Below are positions 11,096 through 22,538 of a stretch of 64,000 nucleotides of DNA, in pieces. The notes beneath the pieces are model-generated. The model did not search any database, was not told the DNA's origin, and saw only the letters and a list, made by a program, of their open reading frames with translations. The position numbers were made by a program, and so were the translations under genes. This DNA is from Entoloma clypeatum (taxonomy: Eukaryota; Basidiomycota; Agaricomycetes; Agaricales; Entolomataceae): contig OY751494.1 in the NCBI GenBank assembly GCA_963565915.1, positions 1,426,001 to 1,490,000 of the forward strand. The letters are read 5' to 3'. The first letter of the stretch is position 1. Each line of letters starts with the position of its first letter.

Positions 11096-12363
11096 TCACT
11101 TGATACAGTCATGTTCATACATTAATCCTGGATAGTTGCCCAAAAACACTTGATGCATCCAGCCTGTCCACTGTCCATAGTCAACTGCCCAGGCTTATAT
11201 ATACCATATGAGGGTATGACCCATGCCGTATGGCGTGGGTGTGAGAAAATGTGCCATACAGCATGGAGGTTGGTGTGGTGTGAAAAAGTAACTGTTTGTG
11301 TCCATAATTGATGTATTATAGAATCATTTTTCCAAAAAATTGCATCACATGTATGTCGACTGCACTCAAGCCTCCTGCCTTTCTGTTGTTTACCCATTGC
11401 TTACTGATTGCAAAAATCTGGGTTTTCCACTAAAACTGGTTGATAAGTCCAATCACTTTCTGTTGTTTACCCATTGCTTACTGAGTTGCTTCAACAAAAT
11501 ATTTAATACTGACAAAATGATGGGGGAAATACATTCCACCTTCTGTATCCTTGATTTGTGCATTGAATGAGTGAATTTGACTGGAGGAGTAAGGGAAATA
11601 ATGTTCCAATCAGTCATGAAACCCATGTTCTCCCCATTTTTCTATATTTCAACAAAACACTGAATATAAGCAGATCCTGTGGAACGGATTCCTATCATCT
11701 CTTTTATCCCTTGCATTATCCATATTATGGATGATTTTCGCTGAATGAATAAGCTGGGAATTGCCTATATACAGTACACACCCTGACCCTCTCTTTTCTG
11801 CTTGTTTTTATAATATCAACAGATCCGTGAAACAGATCCCTATCATCTTTTTTGGCCCTTGCATTATACATATTATGGATGATTTTTGCTGAAGGAATAA
11901 GCCAGAAAGTTCCTACACAAATTGTAACAATTCTGCCATCTCATCGGGCAAATATCTTATTTCTTTACAGCCATTCATGGTTATTTTTATTTCAGTCCAT
12001 ATTTTGTTCAGGTTACTCAAATACATGCTACAATACATGGCCCACATAGTATACATACCTTCAGTGAAAGGATCCAGAATATTCAGTGAATTGATGGCTG
12101 CATCAATGGATTGATGGGAGATTGATGGAGCCATGGCTCGTGCTTCACACTCGTCGGACAGTACATGGGAGGGATTTTGCTTAAGTAAGACTTACCGGAT
12201 TGACTTAGTACATATCATGTGGAAACGTTGATCGTACCTCATACACTTCTGACAAAAAGGGTTTTTCCCACAACCGCTATTCCTGAAGGGAATATGTTAT
12301 GAGGAATCATTTATTTGTTTTCTCTAAAAATCAAGAACATCACTGATTGGGAGAGCTCCTTTT
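11096..12363. repeat. Non-coding stretch with two short tandem duplications
   Basis: A segment of about 90 bases starting AGATCC, then CCTATCATCT and TTGCATTATCCATATTATGG, occurs at about 11672-11760 and again at 11820-11908 (offset about 148). CTTTCTGTTGTTTACCCATTGCTTACTGA occurs near 11379 and 11456 (offset about 77). No coding family is recognised. The last 150 bases may be leader sequence of the copia element, but no 5' LTR resembling 17177-17395 is visible. Confidence 0.6.
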
Positions 12364-12376
12364 AGACTCATTAAAA

Positions 12377-14739
12377 ATGTCTACCTCTCGCTCCGCCCTC
12401 GACTCTACCAGAGTTGGGCCGAGAAAATGAAGTCGTACCTTCTCCATCAAGGAGTCTGGCGCCTCGTATCCGGCGACATTGAGCGCCCCGACATCGCGGA
12501 CTTTACGGTCACAGTCTCCACCCTTGCCTCCGCCACCTCAACGTCTGCGACTCAACCTCCGGTGGTCATCACTACCGTCGACCAACCCGCCTTCCACAAG
12601 GAAAGGAAGACTTGGATCAGGGACGACGACATGGCTCTAGGCTCCATCTGCCTCAAAGTCTCCGAGGCTATCAGGACGCACATCAAGGACACCTGGAAGG
12701 CGTTGAAAGACTCCTATTCGAAGGTCTCCCCCGCCACCATATTTGGTGACTTCAAAGCCGCTGCCTCCTTCAAGCTGTCGGGTCGCGACCCCGTACCGGA
12801 AATTGAGCGCCTTGGGTCACTCTTCGCTCGCCTTAGCGACTCAAAATTCATTGTGCCTGATCTGATGCAGGCTATGATCTTGGCAAGCGCCATTCCTGAT
12901 GCTTGGTCGTCTCTCTCCACCGCCCTCTTCCAGGTCTATGATGCCGATGACTTCACATGGCAGGCCGTCACCGACAGCATCGTTTCAGAGTACAGGTGCA
13001 AGTATGTGATAGGGTCTACTCGGGCGTCCAACAAGCAGGCCCGGAAAATCTCCAGGACTAAGCGAAAGGGGCAAGACCCCAAATGGGAAAAGCAGACAGC
13101 GCCGAGTATCTCGCGAAACAACGCTGATGAGCAGCATAACTCGACCGACCCAAGTACCGCTTCTGAAAAGAAGAAGGGAAAGGGACGCTGGCGCAACCAG
13201 AAGAAACGCGCCAACAACGCTGACAACGACTCCGACCACACTGAGGAAATGGTCGAGTTTATTGCACCGGCCATTGAGCAAGCCCCTTGTCATCCTGCTC
13301 CCTGTCCCCTTCCTCCTCGTCAATGATCCCCTTGCCCTCTCCCACCTCATCATGCACACTCCTTCACCACTGTAACTGGTCGCAGAAGGACCTCTTTTAC
13401 CGTACAACCTGAGTCAGAAAAGATGCAGTCGCTCCTGCAACGCATGAACCCGCCTCCTTCCCAGTACACCGGGCTTCCTTCTGGAAAGCCGTCAGCGTGG
13501 AAAAAGAACGAGAGGGTGAGAAAACTCGCCCGACCCTCTGGGTCAAATCTTCGTATCTTGGACACCATCATTCCAGACATCGACAAGAGGCCAACTAAAC
13601 AGTGTCGAGTAACTCCGCCGTTAGACCAATCGCTGCGGATGATGGACATAGACCAAGAACGAATGGGGCCAGATGAGTTTGTGGATGAGATCGAACTAGA
13701 CGGTTTGTCAAACCCTTCTTTCAAACCTTACCAAATGCGGAATGCTAATTATGCCTCTCAACAGACGTATAATATATTAGCTAGTACCAGTACAGAGTGC
13801 ATAGATCACTTCAGCAGTGATCTACACAAAAAATATATTAAACATTTTGCCTCTTGTACACATTGTAAGGAAAAAGAACGCGCGCAATGGATTTTAGATT
13901 CCGGCGCCTCTTTACACTTCACCTATGAGTTTAAGGACTTCGCATATTATAGACCTCTCACGGTCAAGCGTTTTGTCCAAACTGCAGCTAAAGGGAAAAA
14001 ACTGGAAATTCTTGGAGTTGGGGCCGTTCCAGTACGGCACACCCTAAATGGGGAAGTTAAAACTCATCTTCTCAGACCAGTGTTCTACATCCTGGACATG
14101 GACACACATCTATTGTCCCTAGGCGTCTTCTTTAACCATGGTTACAAAGTAGACGGGACTTGTGGAGAAATCAACATCTCCAAAGGGCTGAGCAAAATCC
14201 AGTTTTCGCCCCACATACTTGGTCAAACCATTTACTGGTTAGACACTGAAATACGCTATGACCAGATCCATGCGATCTCAAGCGAAATCACTGTCGAAAC
14301 ATGGCACAAGCGCCTTGGTCACCCAAATGATCAAGCACTCTGAAAGATTCCCACCAGTACCAAAGGGGTACCTGAAACACTAGTACATGAGAAATCACAG
14401 GAAAGTTGCACAGGTTGCCTCAAAGGGAAAATGCCGAATCAGTCATATCCCAATTCGATGACAAGGGCAACCAAAACCTTTGATCTGATCCATTCCGATC
14501 TCAAACAGATATCCACGGCATCATACCATAAATATAAATATTTCCTCACATTTTTGGACAATTTTTCATCCCACGTCTGGGTTGTCTTGCTTAGAAAGAA
14601 GTCGGATGCCATCACGGCACTGCAACAATTTCTTGCAATGATCCAGAATCAGTTCGCCGCCACTCCTAAAAAATGGCGAGTTGATGGAGGTGGAGAATTT
14701 GACGAATACAAGGATGTACTTGCGATCATGGAGTTCTGA
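12377..14739 (+). pseudogene. Copia gag, protease and integrase N-terminus
   Basis: The ATG at 12377 starts a short frame (MSTSRSALDS) that is lost near 12405. The main gag frame reads from about 12410 (WAEKMKSYL) to the TGA at 13324 and continues in frame to 14343. The UBN2-like gag body is followed by a basic tail. The protease active site WILDSGASLHF lies near 13888-13920. The GAG-pre-integrase zinc finger begins at TWHKRLGHPND (about 14301) and its CTGC pair is at about 14410, across the TGA at 14341. Integrase then reads DLIHSDLKQ and VDGGGEF. The VDGGGEF site is normally xSDGGGEF, so its first residues have drifted. The frame is lost near 14720. Confidence 0.85.
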
Positions 14740-17108
14740 TCGATGTCACGCTCCCGTATCAGCACCAGCAGAACGGTAGAGCAGAACGGATAAATCAAAC
14801 CCTGTGGGAGAAATCTCAGGCCTTGCGCTTCGATGCGTGCTTACCCCCTATGTGGTGGGAATTCTGTTTGGAACATGCAGCATTTCTCTACAACAGAACC
14901 CCCATGCAGCATCTCGAATGGAATACCCCTTACTTCAGGGTGACCAATGAGATCCCCGATATGTCAAGCATCAGAGTCTTCGGATGTCAGGCATATGTGT
15001 ATATCCCAAAGGAAAAACGTAGAAATTCCCTGGAGTCTAGATCTCGATTGATGATTTATCTCGGATCAAAACCAGGGGTCAAAGGATACCGTTTCATGGA
15101 TCCTGAGACTAATACAATTTTCATGGGTGGGAAAGCTATCTTTGATGAAAGCAAGTACCCTAGATGCCACATCGACCCTTTGCCAGAAAACCATCCAGAA
15201 ATGGAAAACCCAGAACCGGCTGATGAGTTTGAGGACCTCATCCCCGGAAACAATGACAATGACAGTCATTACGAAAAACCTCACGACCCTGTTCCCACTG
15301 GACAGGATCACCCTGAATCAGACAATGACTTGCTGTCTAGCGAGCCCGACGATGAACCGCGAGTACCCACTCCGGAACCCAAACAAGTACCAGATCGACC
15401 GATCAGGGAACGATGAGTTCGGAGAATGCCAGGTAGCATCTATGGGGAAGACACCCCTGCTTCTGATCTTGAAAAAATGGATTGAAGACGTAGATTAGGC
15501 GGTCAAATGGCATGGATGAACGATCTCCTAATGGAGGCAATCTCTATCCAAGTGGGCATCATCGAAATGTCACACAAAGACATATACCCTCTTCCAAACA
15601 AAGAAGATTGGTATGTGGCAGAACGAAAAGAGCTAGACATGCTCAAAAGCCGCGGGGTGATCACAGAGTTAGTACCCCTACCTACAGGGAGGAAAGCTCT
15701 AAGGAACAAATGGGTTTACAACAAAAAATCCGATGGGCGTTTGAAAGTGCGCCTTGTCGCAAAAGGTTTCTCACAGGTAGAAGGGATCGACTTCGATCAG
15801 ATCTTCTCACCAGTAGTGAGGTACGAGACCGTCCGGTTGATTCTGGCATTGACAGCCCTTGAAGGGTGGTTCATGACATTCTTGGACGTCTCATCAGCCT
15901 TCCTCTATGGAACACTCCGTGAGGTAATTTACATGCGACAACCTGAGGGCTACATAGTAAAAGGGAAAGAACACTTCGTGTACCGACTATACAAAGCCCT
16001 ATACGGACTTAAGCAGGCCGCATTAGCCTGGTGGAGGGAACTCGATTCCTCCATGAAAAAGCTCGGTTTTGTCCGGCTTCACTCCGATGCGGGAGTTTTC
16101 ATTCACACAAGTACCAAAGGGGAAACTGTAATCGCCGTCATTTATGTTGATGACTCTGCTTTTCTCGGCACAAACCGAGAGTACACGCTAGAGAAGAAGA
16201 AGGCCTTCATGACAACATGGGAATGTAGGGACCTAGGCCACCTAGTGTCTAATGGGGAACCGAAAGAATTTCTCTCAATCCAAATAAGGCAACATGGGAA
16301 GAAGATCTTCATTGATCAAGTACCTTACCTTGAGAAAATTCTCGCACGGATGGGGATGAGCGAATCCAATGCCACCCACACCCCAGTCCCAATGGGCTAC
16401 AAACCCATAAAGTCCGAAGATGAACCCAATGCAGAACTCAGATCCAAGTACCAATCCGTCATCGGATCACTATTGTACTTAATGATCGGGACAAGACCCG
16501 ACATTTGTTTCACAGTGATCAAAATGTCCCAATTTTCCGCAAATCCTACCAAATGCCATTTAGAAGTGGCAAGGGATATTTGCAGGTATTTGAAGGCAAC
16601 GAAAGATTACGCGATCATGTACGATGGTGATTCTGGGAAAGGAATCTATGCATTTACAGACTCCGATTGGGCGTCAGACGAAAACACCAGAAAGTCCACC
16701 ACTGGTTACTTCATATCGCTGGCATCTGGAGCAGTAACATGGGTTTCATCGGTGCAAAAAACCATTGCCCTCTCTTCCACAGAAGCAGAGTACATGGCGC
16801 TATCAGATTGCAGTCGCGCAGTGACATGGCTTAGAAGCATGCTTGCCAAACTTGGAATGCAGATTGGATCAGTTCCGATCTATGGAGACAACAATGGCTC
16901 CGTCTTTATCGCATCCAATCCTGTAACTGAGCAGCGATCCAAGCACATCGACGTGTGATTCCACTTTGTCAGAGAAAAAGTATCCGAAGGGATTATTACA
17001 GTCGAATTCATCAAAGGAGTGAATAACCCTGCAGACCTTTTAACTAAGAATCTGGGGAAAATCCTCTTCAACAAGTTTATCCCGTACTTTGGATTACTTA
17101 AAAACTAG
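14740..17108 (+). pseudogene. Copia integrase C-terminus, reverse transcriptase and RNase H
   Basis: One frame runs from 14740 to the TAG at 17106, interrupted only by TGA at 15414, 15483 and 16956. It begins with the integrase glutamate motif (QNGRAERINQTL, about 14768). It continues through the VFGCQAYVYIP segment and an acidic linker, then reverse transcriptase (LRNKWVYNKKSDG, KARLVAKGF-like KVRLVAKGF, and the catalytic YVDD at about 16144). RNase H residues lie in FTDSDWASD, STEAEYMAL and YGDNNGS. The C-terminal part after HIDV carries the usual HFVRE and NNPADLLTK segments. Each TGA lies where relatives commonly have arginine, which fits CGA-to-TGA change. Confidence 0.9.
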
Positions 17109-17176
17109 ACGAAGAAAGAGTACCTATATGGGAAAAAGTAAGATGTATTTAGAAGTATGTACTAAATATGGGGGGG

Positions 17177-17395
17177 TGTTGAAACTTTTCCATCACGTAG
17201 ATTAGATTAGATTAGATTACATCACGTGACCATTTACACATCTTCAATTACATACTTATTTGGTTGGTACAAACAGTAGTACGGTATATAAGACCAGGAA
17301 ACTGTCAATATCAATAAGTTGTCTCTTGACTCTTAACCAGCTCCATCGCTCTTACCAGCCTCAACCGCTCTCACCAGTCCCACCCTTCTCAAACA
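17177..17395 (+). repeat. Copia 3' LTR (about 219 bp)
   Basis: The LTR starts TGTTGAAAC right after a run of G residues acting as polypurine tract, and probably ends CTCAAACA (TGTT/AACA ends). It contains a GATTA microsatellite (about 17199-17220), a TATATAA box near 17285 and a pyrimidine-rich end. The right boundary is set by the inverted TGTT/AACA only. Without the 5' LTR it is approximate. Confidence 0.6.
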
Positions 17396-17480
17396 AGTAA
17401 GTGACTAGAATGGTAGAGTAGAGTACTTCCACTGTAGCTGTGTTGCTCAGTACATCTGCGGCTAGCGCCCAGGTAGAACT

Positions 17481-17643
17481 TCAACATCAACTGTGACCAA
17501 GAAGGCCATATCACGTGCAACTGCCGCAAGCCGAAGAAGAACTCCGGAAGGGTTAGGAAGGTGTCTGAGGCAGATGCCGAGAATAATGAAACCACAATCT
17601 TAGAAGCCGACGAGAAGGATTTTCCTGAAGGGTCCGATTAAAC
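17481..17643 (+). pseudogene. Gypsy-1 copy A gag C-terminus (zinc knuckle)
   Basis: The frame retains one CCHC knuckle, NCDQEGHITCNC. The first cysteine lies at the truncation, and the arginine of copy B (HIARNC) has become cysteine. A basic KPKKNSGRVRKV segment and an acidic end follow, stopping at the TAA in 17641-17643. In the intact family this nucleocapsid part binds genomic RNA. This stretch differs from copy B at roughly 8 per cent of positions, much more than the following 8 kb. Confidence 0.75.
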
Positions 17644-17691
17644 GACGCTAAGTCACGACCCTTATCTATTAAACGGACTTGCCTGCTTTGT

Positions 17692-18463
17692 ATGACTGCA
17701 GACAATAGAACCTATGTCATCCCTGCCAAGCAAGCCGCTGCGTCAACTAAGATTGTGAAGGGAGATAAACCTCCGAAAAGACGAGAAATCAGGCTGTTAG
17801 CTCAGCTCAAAACACGACGAGGACCAAAGGTTATCCGACCTGAGGTTGACAGTGGATGTGAACGCACATGCATCCATGCCAGAATAGTATGCAAACAGAA
17901 CCTCCCCACGCGAGGAATACCGCCCATAGCAATTCTAAATGCGGATGGATCACCAAATCGACAACAGAAAGCGAGCCAACTTGCCGAAGTCAAACTGGAT
18001 TTGGGAGAACATCAGGAAACCATGGAAGCAATGGTACTGGACATTGGAAGAACGGACATGCTCTTGGGACATGACTGGTTGGTACACCACAACCCCACAA
18101 TCAATTGGACAACCAGCGCGGTAACATTTAACTGGTGCCCAACAACATGCCGAACCAAACACTCGGATTTCAGGGTTAACCTTGATGGTCACAAACACCA
18201 GGTTCGCATGGTTGAGGTGTGCGACAAAGATGCACCCAAAAAGTTGGATCAGAAATGGAAGCCTGGAGACCCTATTCTGGAAGCTGTCACTCCCACACCA
18301 CCTCCCACAACCAAACGACCCTCATATGTTGAACGATTTGCTCATCTCTTTGAGAAGGAGAACTTTGATAAGATCCCAAAGGAGAGGGAATGGGACCATG
18401 GTATCGAACTTACACCAGACGCACCAAAGGAACTAGGAGGAAATACATATCCTATGACAGGAA
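17692..18463 (+). pseudogene. Gypsy-1 copy A protease and linker
   Basis: The frame carries the retropepsin active site VDSGCERTCI (about 17845) and the second conserved loop GRTDMLLGHDWL (about 18047). A linker leads into the reverse transcriptase N-terminus (ELTPDAPKELGGNTYPM). The frame is lost at about 18440-18464, where a short deletion joins it to the polymerase frame. The same break is present in copy B. The protease would normally cut the Gag-Pol polyprotein in the virus-like particle. Confidence 0.85.
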
Positions 18464-20722
18464 TTGGACGCATTCATTGACGAGGGTCTAGCAACAGGAA
18501 AGATCTGCCCATCCAAATCCCCTTATGCCTCCCCTTGCTTCTTCATCAACAAGAAGGATGGCTCCAAACGATTGGTACAAGATTACCGCATGGTCAATAA
18601 ATTCACAGTCAAAGACAAGTTCCCACTCCCACAAATATCTGATCTCTTGGACGTACTGACAGATGCAGTCTACTTCAATAAAATGGACATCATGTGGGGC
18701 TATAACAACGTCCGGATTAAGGAGGGCAATGAATGGAAAGCTGCCTTCCTCACCAGTTGAGGATTGTTTGAACCATTGGTCATGTTTTTCGGCCTTTGCA
18801 ACGTCCCGGGAACATTCTTGCGGATGATGGCTAGTCTATTCTGGGACCAGATCCACTGACGCATCTGCATCATCTACATGGATGATATTGTGGTTATCGG
18901 TAAAACCAAGGAAGAACTCGCGCGAAACACCAAAGAAATCCTACAGATCCTATCGGACAATGATTTGTTCCTAAAGGAGAAGAAGTGTTTATGGGAAGTA
19001 ACAAAATGTCCTATATTGGGATATGTGGTTGGTGAGGGACGTGTTGAGATGGAAACTGAGAAGGTGGATACAATCCAAAACTGGCAAGCACCCACATCAA
19101 AAAAGGAAGTTCAGAAGTTCCTTGGATTTGCCAACTTCTATCGACGTTTTATTGAAGGGTACTCAAACATCGCGAAACCTCTCACCGCGCTCACAGGCGG
19201 TACGGCATTTACTTGGGGACCAACAGAGCAGCAAGCCTTTGAAGGTCTCATATGGGCAATTACATCGGCACCAGTCTTGGCATTACCAAAATCAGAGGGA
19301 CAGTTCAGGGTTGAAACTGATGCATCAGGCTATGCAATTGGAGCAGTACTCTCTCAGAAGCAAGACAACAAATGGCACCCCATTGTGTTCTTGTCACGGA
19401 CCATGTCCGCGGCCGAACAGAAGTACAAGATATACAACAAGGAACTCCTGGTGGTCATGGAAGCATTAAAAGATTGGAGACACTATCTGCTCGAAGCCAG
19501 GGAGCGTTTCGAAATCTTGACCGATCACAAGAACCTGGAATATTTCCGTCGTCCTCAGGACCTGAATCAACGACAGCGACACTGGAAAATGAAGTTACAA
19601 GACTATGACTTTGAATTATGGCATGTACCCGGCAAGACCAATGCAAAAGCGGACATCCTGTCGCGCTTACCCTGGTATGAAGTGGAACTCGAACCGCAAG
19701 ACAGTGACCAAATGCTCAAGGAGGGACTATTCTTGAAACAGTTGGAATCAGAAGATGTGGTACAAATGGAGATGTTCATGGAGGAACAATTCCTTGAAGG
19801 GGGTGAAACATCTGATTCCATCAAAATTGGAAACGTCACGACCATCGAAAATCTGTGGATCGCACGCATCAAGGGTTCAAACCGCATGGAGACAGAAGTA
19901 GCCCAGGGTCTAAAGAAGAATCCTCATTGGTATCAACAGGAAAACGGCATCACATATGCAGGCGAACGAGTCTACGTTCCACCAGACCCACAACTGCGTC
20001 AAGAACTGATGTTTGAATCACATGATGCACCAGTGGCTGGACATCCAGGACAATATTGGACACATGAACTCCTCACTCATACCTACTGGTGGCCTACTAT
20101 CCTGCATGATGTGAAGAAGTACGTAAAGGGTTGTGACACCTGTCAACGTAACAAGATCAACAGACAGAAACGACACGCTCTGCTACATCCCCATGCAGCA
20201 CCAAGTCATCCATGGGAAGACATAGGGATTGACGTCGTGGGACCAATACCAGAGTCCGATGGAAAGAATGTGATTCTGGTCATCACAGATAGACATTCAA
20301 AGATGCTCCATCTCATTCCGACAACCGTGGAATTATCAGCTGAAGGATTAGCCAAGATCTATCGGGATCAGATATGGAAGCTTCACGGGATTCCCAAGAA
20401 GATCATCAGCGATAGGGGACCGCAGTTCGCTGTGAAGTTCATGGAGATACTCTGCCGCATGCTAGGGATCAAAAGGAACCTGTCCACCGCATACCACCCA
20501 CAGACTGATGGACAGGCCGAGTGATCGCATCAGGAAACGGGAGTGTTCTTACGGAACTTTGTCAACCATGTACAGGATGATTGGGCTGAGTGGATCACAA
20601 TCGCAGAGTTCCAGTACAATGACAAAGAACATCAGGCCACGAAGTACATCCTGTTCTACCTCAACTATGGTTTACATCCTTGGAAGGGAGAACTTGTGTT
20701 AGAAGATACCAACCCGGCTGCC
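18464..20722 (+). pseudogene. Gypsy-1 copy A reverse transcriptase, RNase H and integrase
   Basis: One frame with three TGA stops (18758, 18857, 20522). Reverse transcriptase shows LDAFIDEGLATG, KKDGSKRLVQDYRMVN, the FFGLCNVPGTF segment and catalytic YMDD (about 18875). RNase H shows VETDASGYAIGAVLS (about 19313), NKELL and TDHKNLEYF. Integrase has an HHCC zinc site (HDAPVAGH near 20020, CDTC near 20134) and D,D,E residues in GIDVVGP (about 20227), ISDRGPQF (about 20408) and GQAE just before the TGA at 20522. The frame continues to PAAN at 20725, where Harbinger is inserted. All three stops also occur in copy B, so they predate the last sequence exchange between the copies. Confidence 0.93.
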
Positions 20723-20894
20723 AATAGGGGGTTTCACGATGGGGTTTTTCATCGTTTTTCAATTCGTTTTTGAACTTCATTTTCATTCCGTTTTTGTGAA
20801 AAAAAAAGCCAAAAAATGACTGAAAAACACCCTTGCGTGAAACCCCCCATAATCATGAATTTCAATTGTCCCGTTTTTCAAGTCTGCTAAGTAG

Positions 20895-22517
20895 TTGCCC
20901 TGTCTAAATTTTAGGATCCCATGCTCTACGTGTTCCACAATAATGCCCAAAATTCCCCTGCGCAAGCGTCTCCTTCGGGGGGCATTCAAGTACGCAAAGC
21001 ATCTTCTTGATCTTCAGCGCCGCACAACCGCCACCGAGGTCTCTGACACCTCGGACTCTGAAATAAGTTCAAGCTCTTCGCAGGAAGACGTGAACACTGG
21101 CACCAACAACGACTCCGATATCTCCTCCCTCTCCTCTATTAGCTCATTCTCGTCTCTTGAATCCTTATCTTCTGTGGGGTCAGTTCGCCAAGGGGATGTG
21201 GAGTCAGATGTAGACTCGGAGTTGTCATCAGACGAAGAAGACGACACCTATTTCACTCAACGACTTGCGGCCATTCGAGAGCATATAAATTACCTGGAAA
21301 GCACTCGTGTTCTTTTCCCCCATACTGTTCACAAGCTTTCGTAGCTATATCTGGTTCTAGTTCTCTACAAGGCAGAAGACCCCAGGCGATTTCGAAGGAA
21401 TCTACGTGTCTGTGCTGAAACATTTGATCAGCTTGTGGAAAAAATTGCCTGGCATCCTGTCTTCATTAGCGACAGTCCAAACGACCAGATGTCTGTTGAG
21501 GAACAGCTCGCAATCGCCCTTTTTCGATTTGGACATTTCGGCAATGGCGCATCTGTCGAGTCTGTCGCACAGTGGGCAGGAGTATCAGCAGGGACTGTTG
21601 TGAATGCCACGCGGCGTGTCATGCTTGCTTTTTTGGCACTCCATGATGATGTGATCCACTGGCCAAGTCCCAAGGAGAAGGAAGCAGCGAAGGAGTGGGT
21701 GGAAGCTGCTTCATGTGTAGCATGGAGAGACGGTTGGCTTTTTGTGGACGGTACCCTTGTACCTCTTGCGGACAAGCCTGGTCACCACGGGGAGGCATAC
21801 TTCGATCGAAAATCCAACTACTCGCTAAACGTACAGGTGAGTATCCGATTCTCCACTTTGCAAATGCTCCTGACAGCCGATTCACTGTCCCTAAAGTTAA
21901 TAACACTTACAAATCTTCGAATTGTCGACTATGTCATTGGTCATTGCGGAAGTGCTCATGATTCGACGGCTTTCATGGATTCACGCACCTTCAGTGATCA
22001 GCAAAGACTTATAGGCCCTGGCGAATGGATTTGGGCCGACTCGGCGTATCCAATCGAGGCCTGGTGTGTGACACCGTATAAGAAACCTGCCGCAAATGTA
22101 CCAGAGAATAAAACATTCAATTATTGGGTTTCTCATGTAAGTATACATATTCAACTTATTCCATATTCTCATACTTCACAGGTCCGTATTTGCTCTGAAC
22201 ATGCTGTTGGATATCTCAAGGGCCGGTTCCAGTCTCTGAAAGGACTTCGTCAGCAGATCAAGAATGATGTCGATCACCGCCGTGCTCTTGAGTGGATTCG
22301 TACATGTATTGTCATCCATACGCTGATACATGTAATCGAGAGTGGCTCGGAGGATATGGATTGGGAGGAGACTCTTATCGTGGAAGGTCTCTTGTCTGAT
22401 TCTGATTCTTCTTCAGATGAAGATCGCATCCCTGCCGAAGTACGTTGGGAAAGTGCTGGACAGAGAAAGCGCCGAAGATTGAAGGAAAAGTTGTTTGCCA
22501 GTGGTATAGCAGACTAA
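20895..22517 (+). pseudogene. Harbinger transposase (DDE_4-type) with one nonsense codon
   Basis: The upstream half, from ATG at 20895 or 20943, is serine/acidic-rich. It shares the frame of the catalytic half but is cut by a TAG at 21342 where relatives commonly have glutamine (HKLS-stop-LYLVLVLYK). The catalytic residues appear in FVDGTLVPL, GHCGSAHDSTAF, WADSAYP and SEHAVGYLKGRFQSL. Two in-frame mini-introns are likely: 60 nt from about 21837 (GTGAGT...AAG) and 45 nt from about 22138 (GTAAGT...CACAG). Both lack stops. Removing them gives the usual joins NVQ-L and SHV-RICSEHA. The enzyme cuts and pastes the element. This copy is probably inactive unless the stop is read through. Confidence 0.85.
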
Positions 22518-22538
22518 GACGTACTGTAAATATTTTAT

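Larger units (their letters stand above)
12364..17395 (+). mobile_element. Ty1/copia retrotransposon, 5' LTR not found
   Basis: The domain order gag, protease, integrase, reverse transcriptase, RNase H identifies a copia (Pseudoviridae-type) element. It is followed by a G-rich purine tract (about 17168-17176) and an LTR-like sequence starting TGTTGAAAC. The polyprotein is nearly one frame. It has one frameshift near 12405, one near 14720, and five in-frame stops, all TGA (13324, 14341, 15414, 15483, 16956). The left boundary is uncertain because no matching 5' LTR or 5-bp duplication is visible. The right end meets the truncated gypsy-1 copy A. Confidence 0.88.

Noticed and set aside
12130..12363. 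5' LTR of the copia element
   Set aside because: No stretch resembling 17177-17395 (TGTTGAAAC start, GATTA run, TATATAAGACC) is found upstream of gag.
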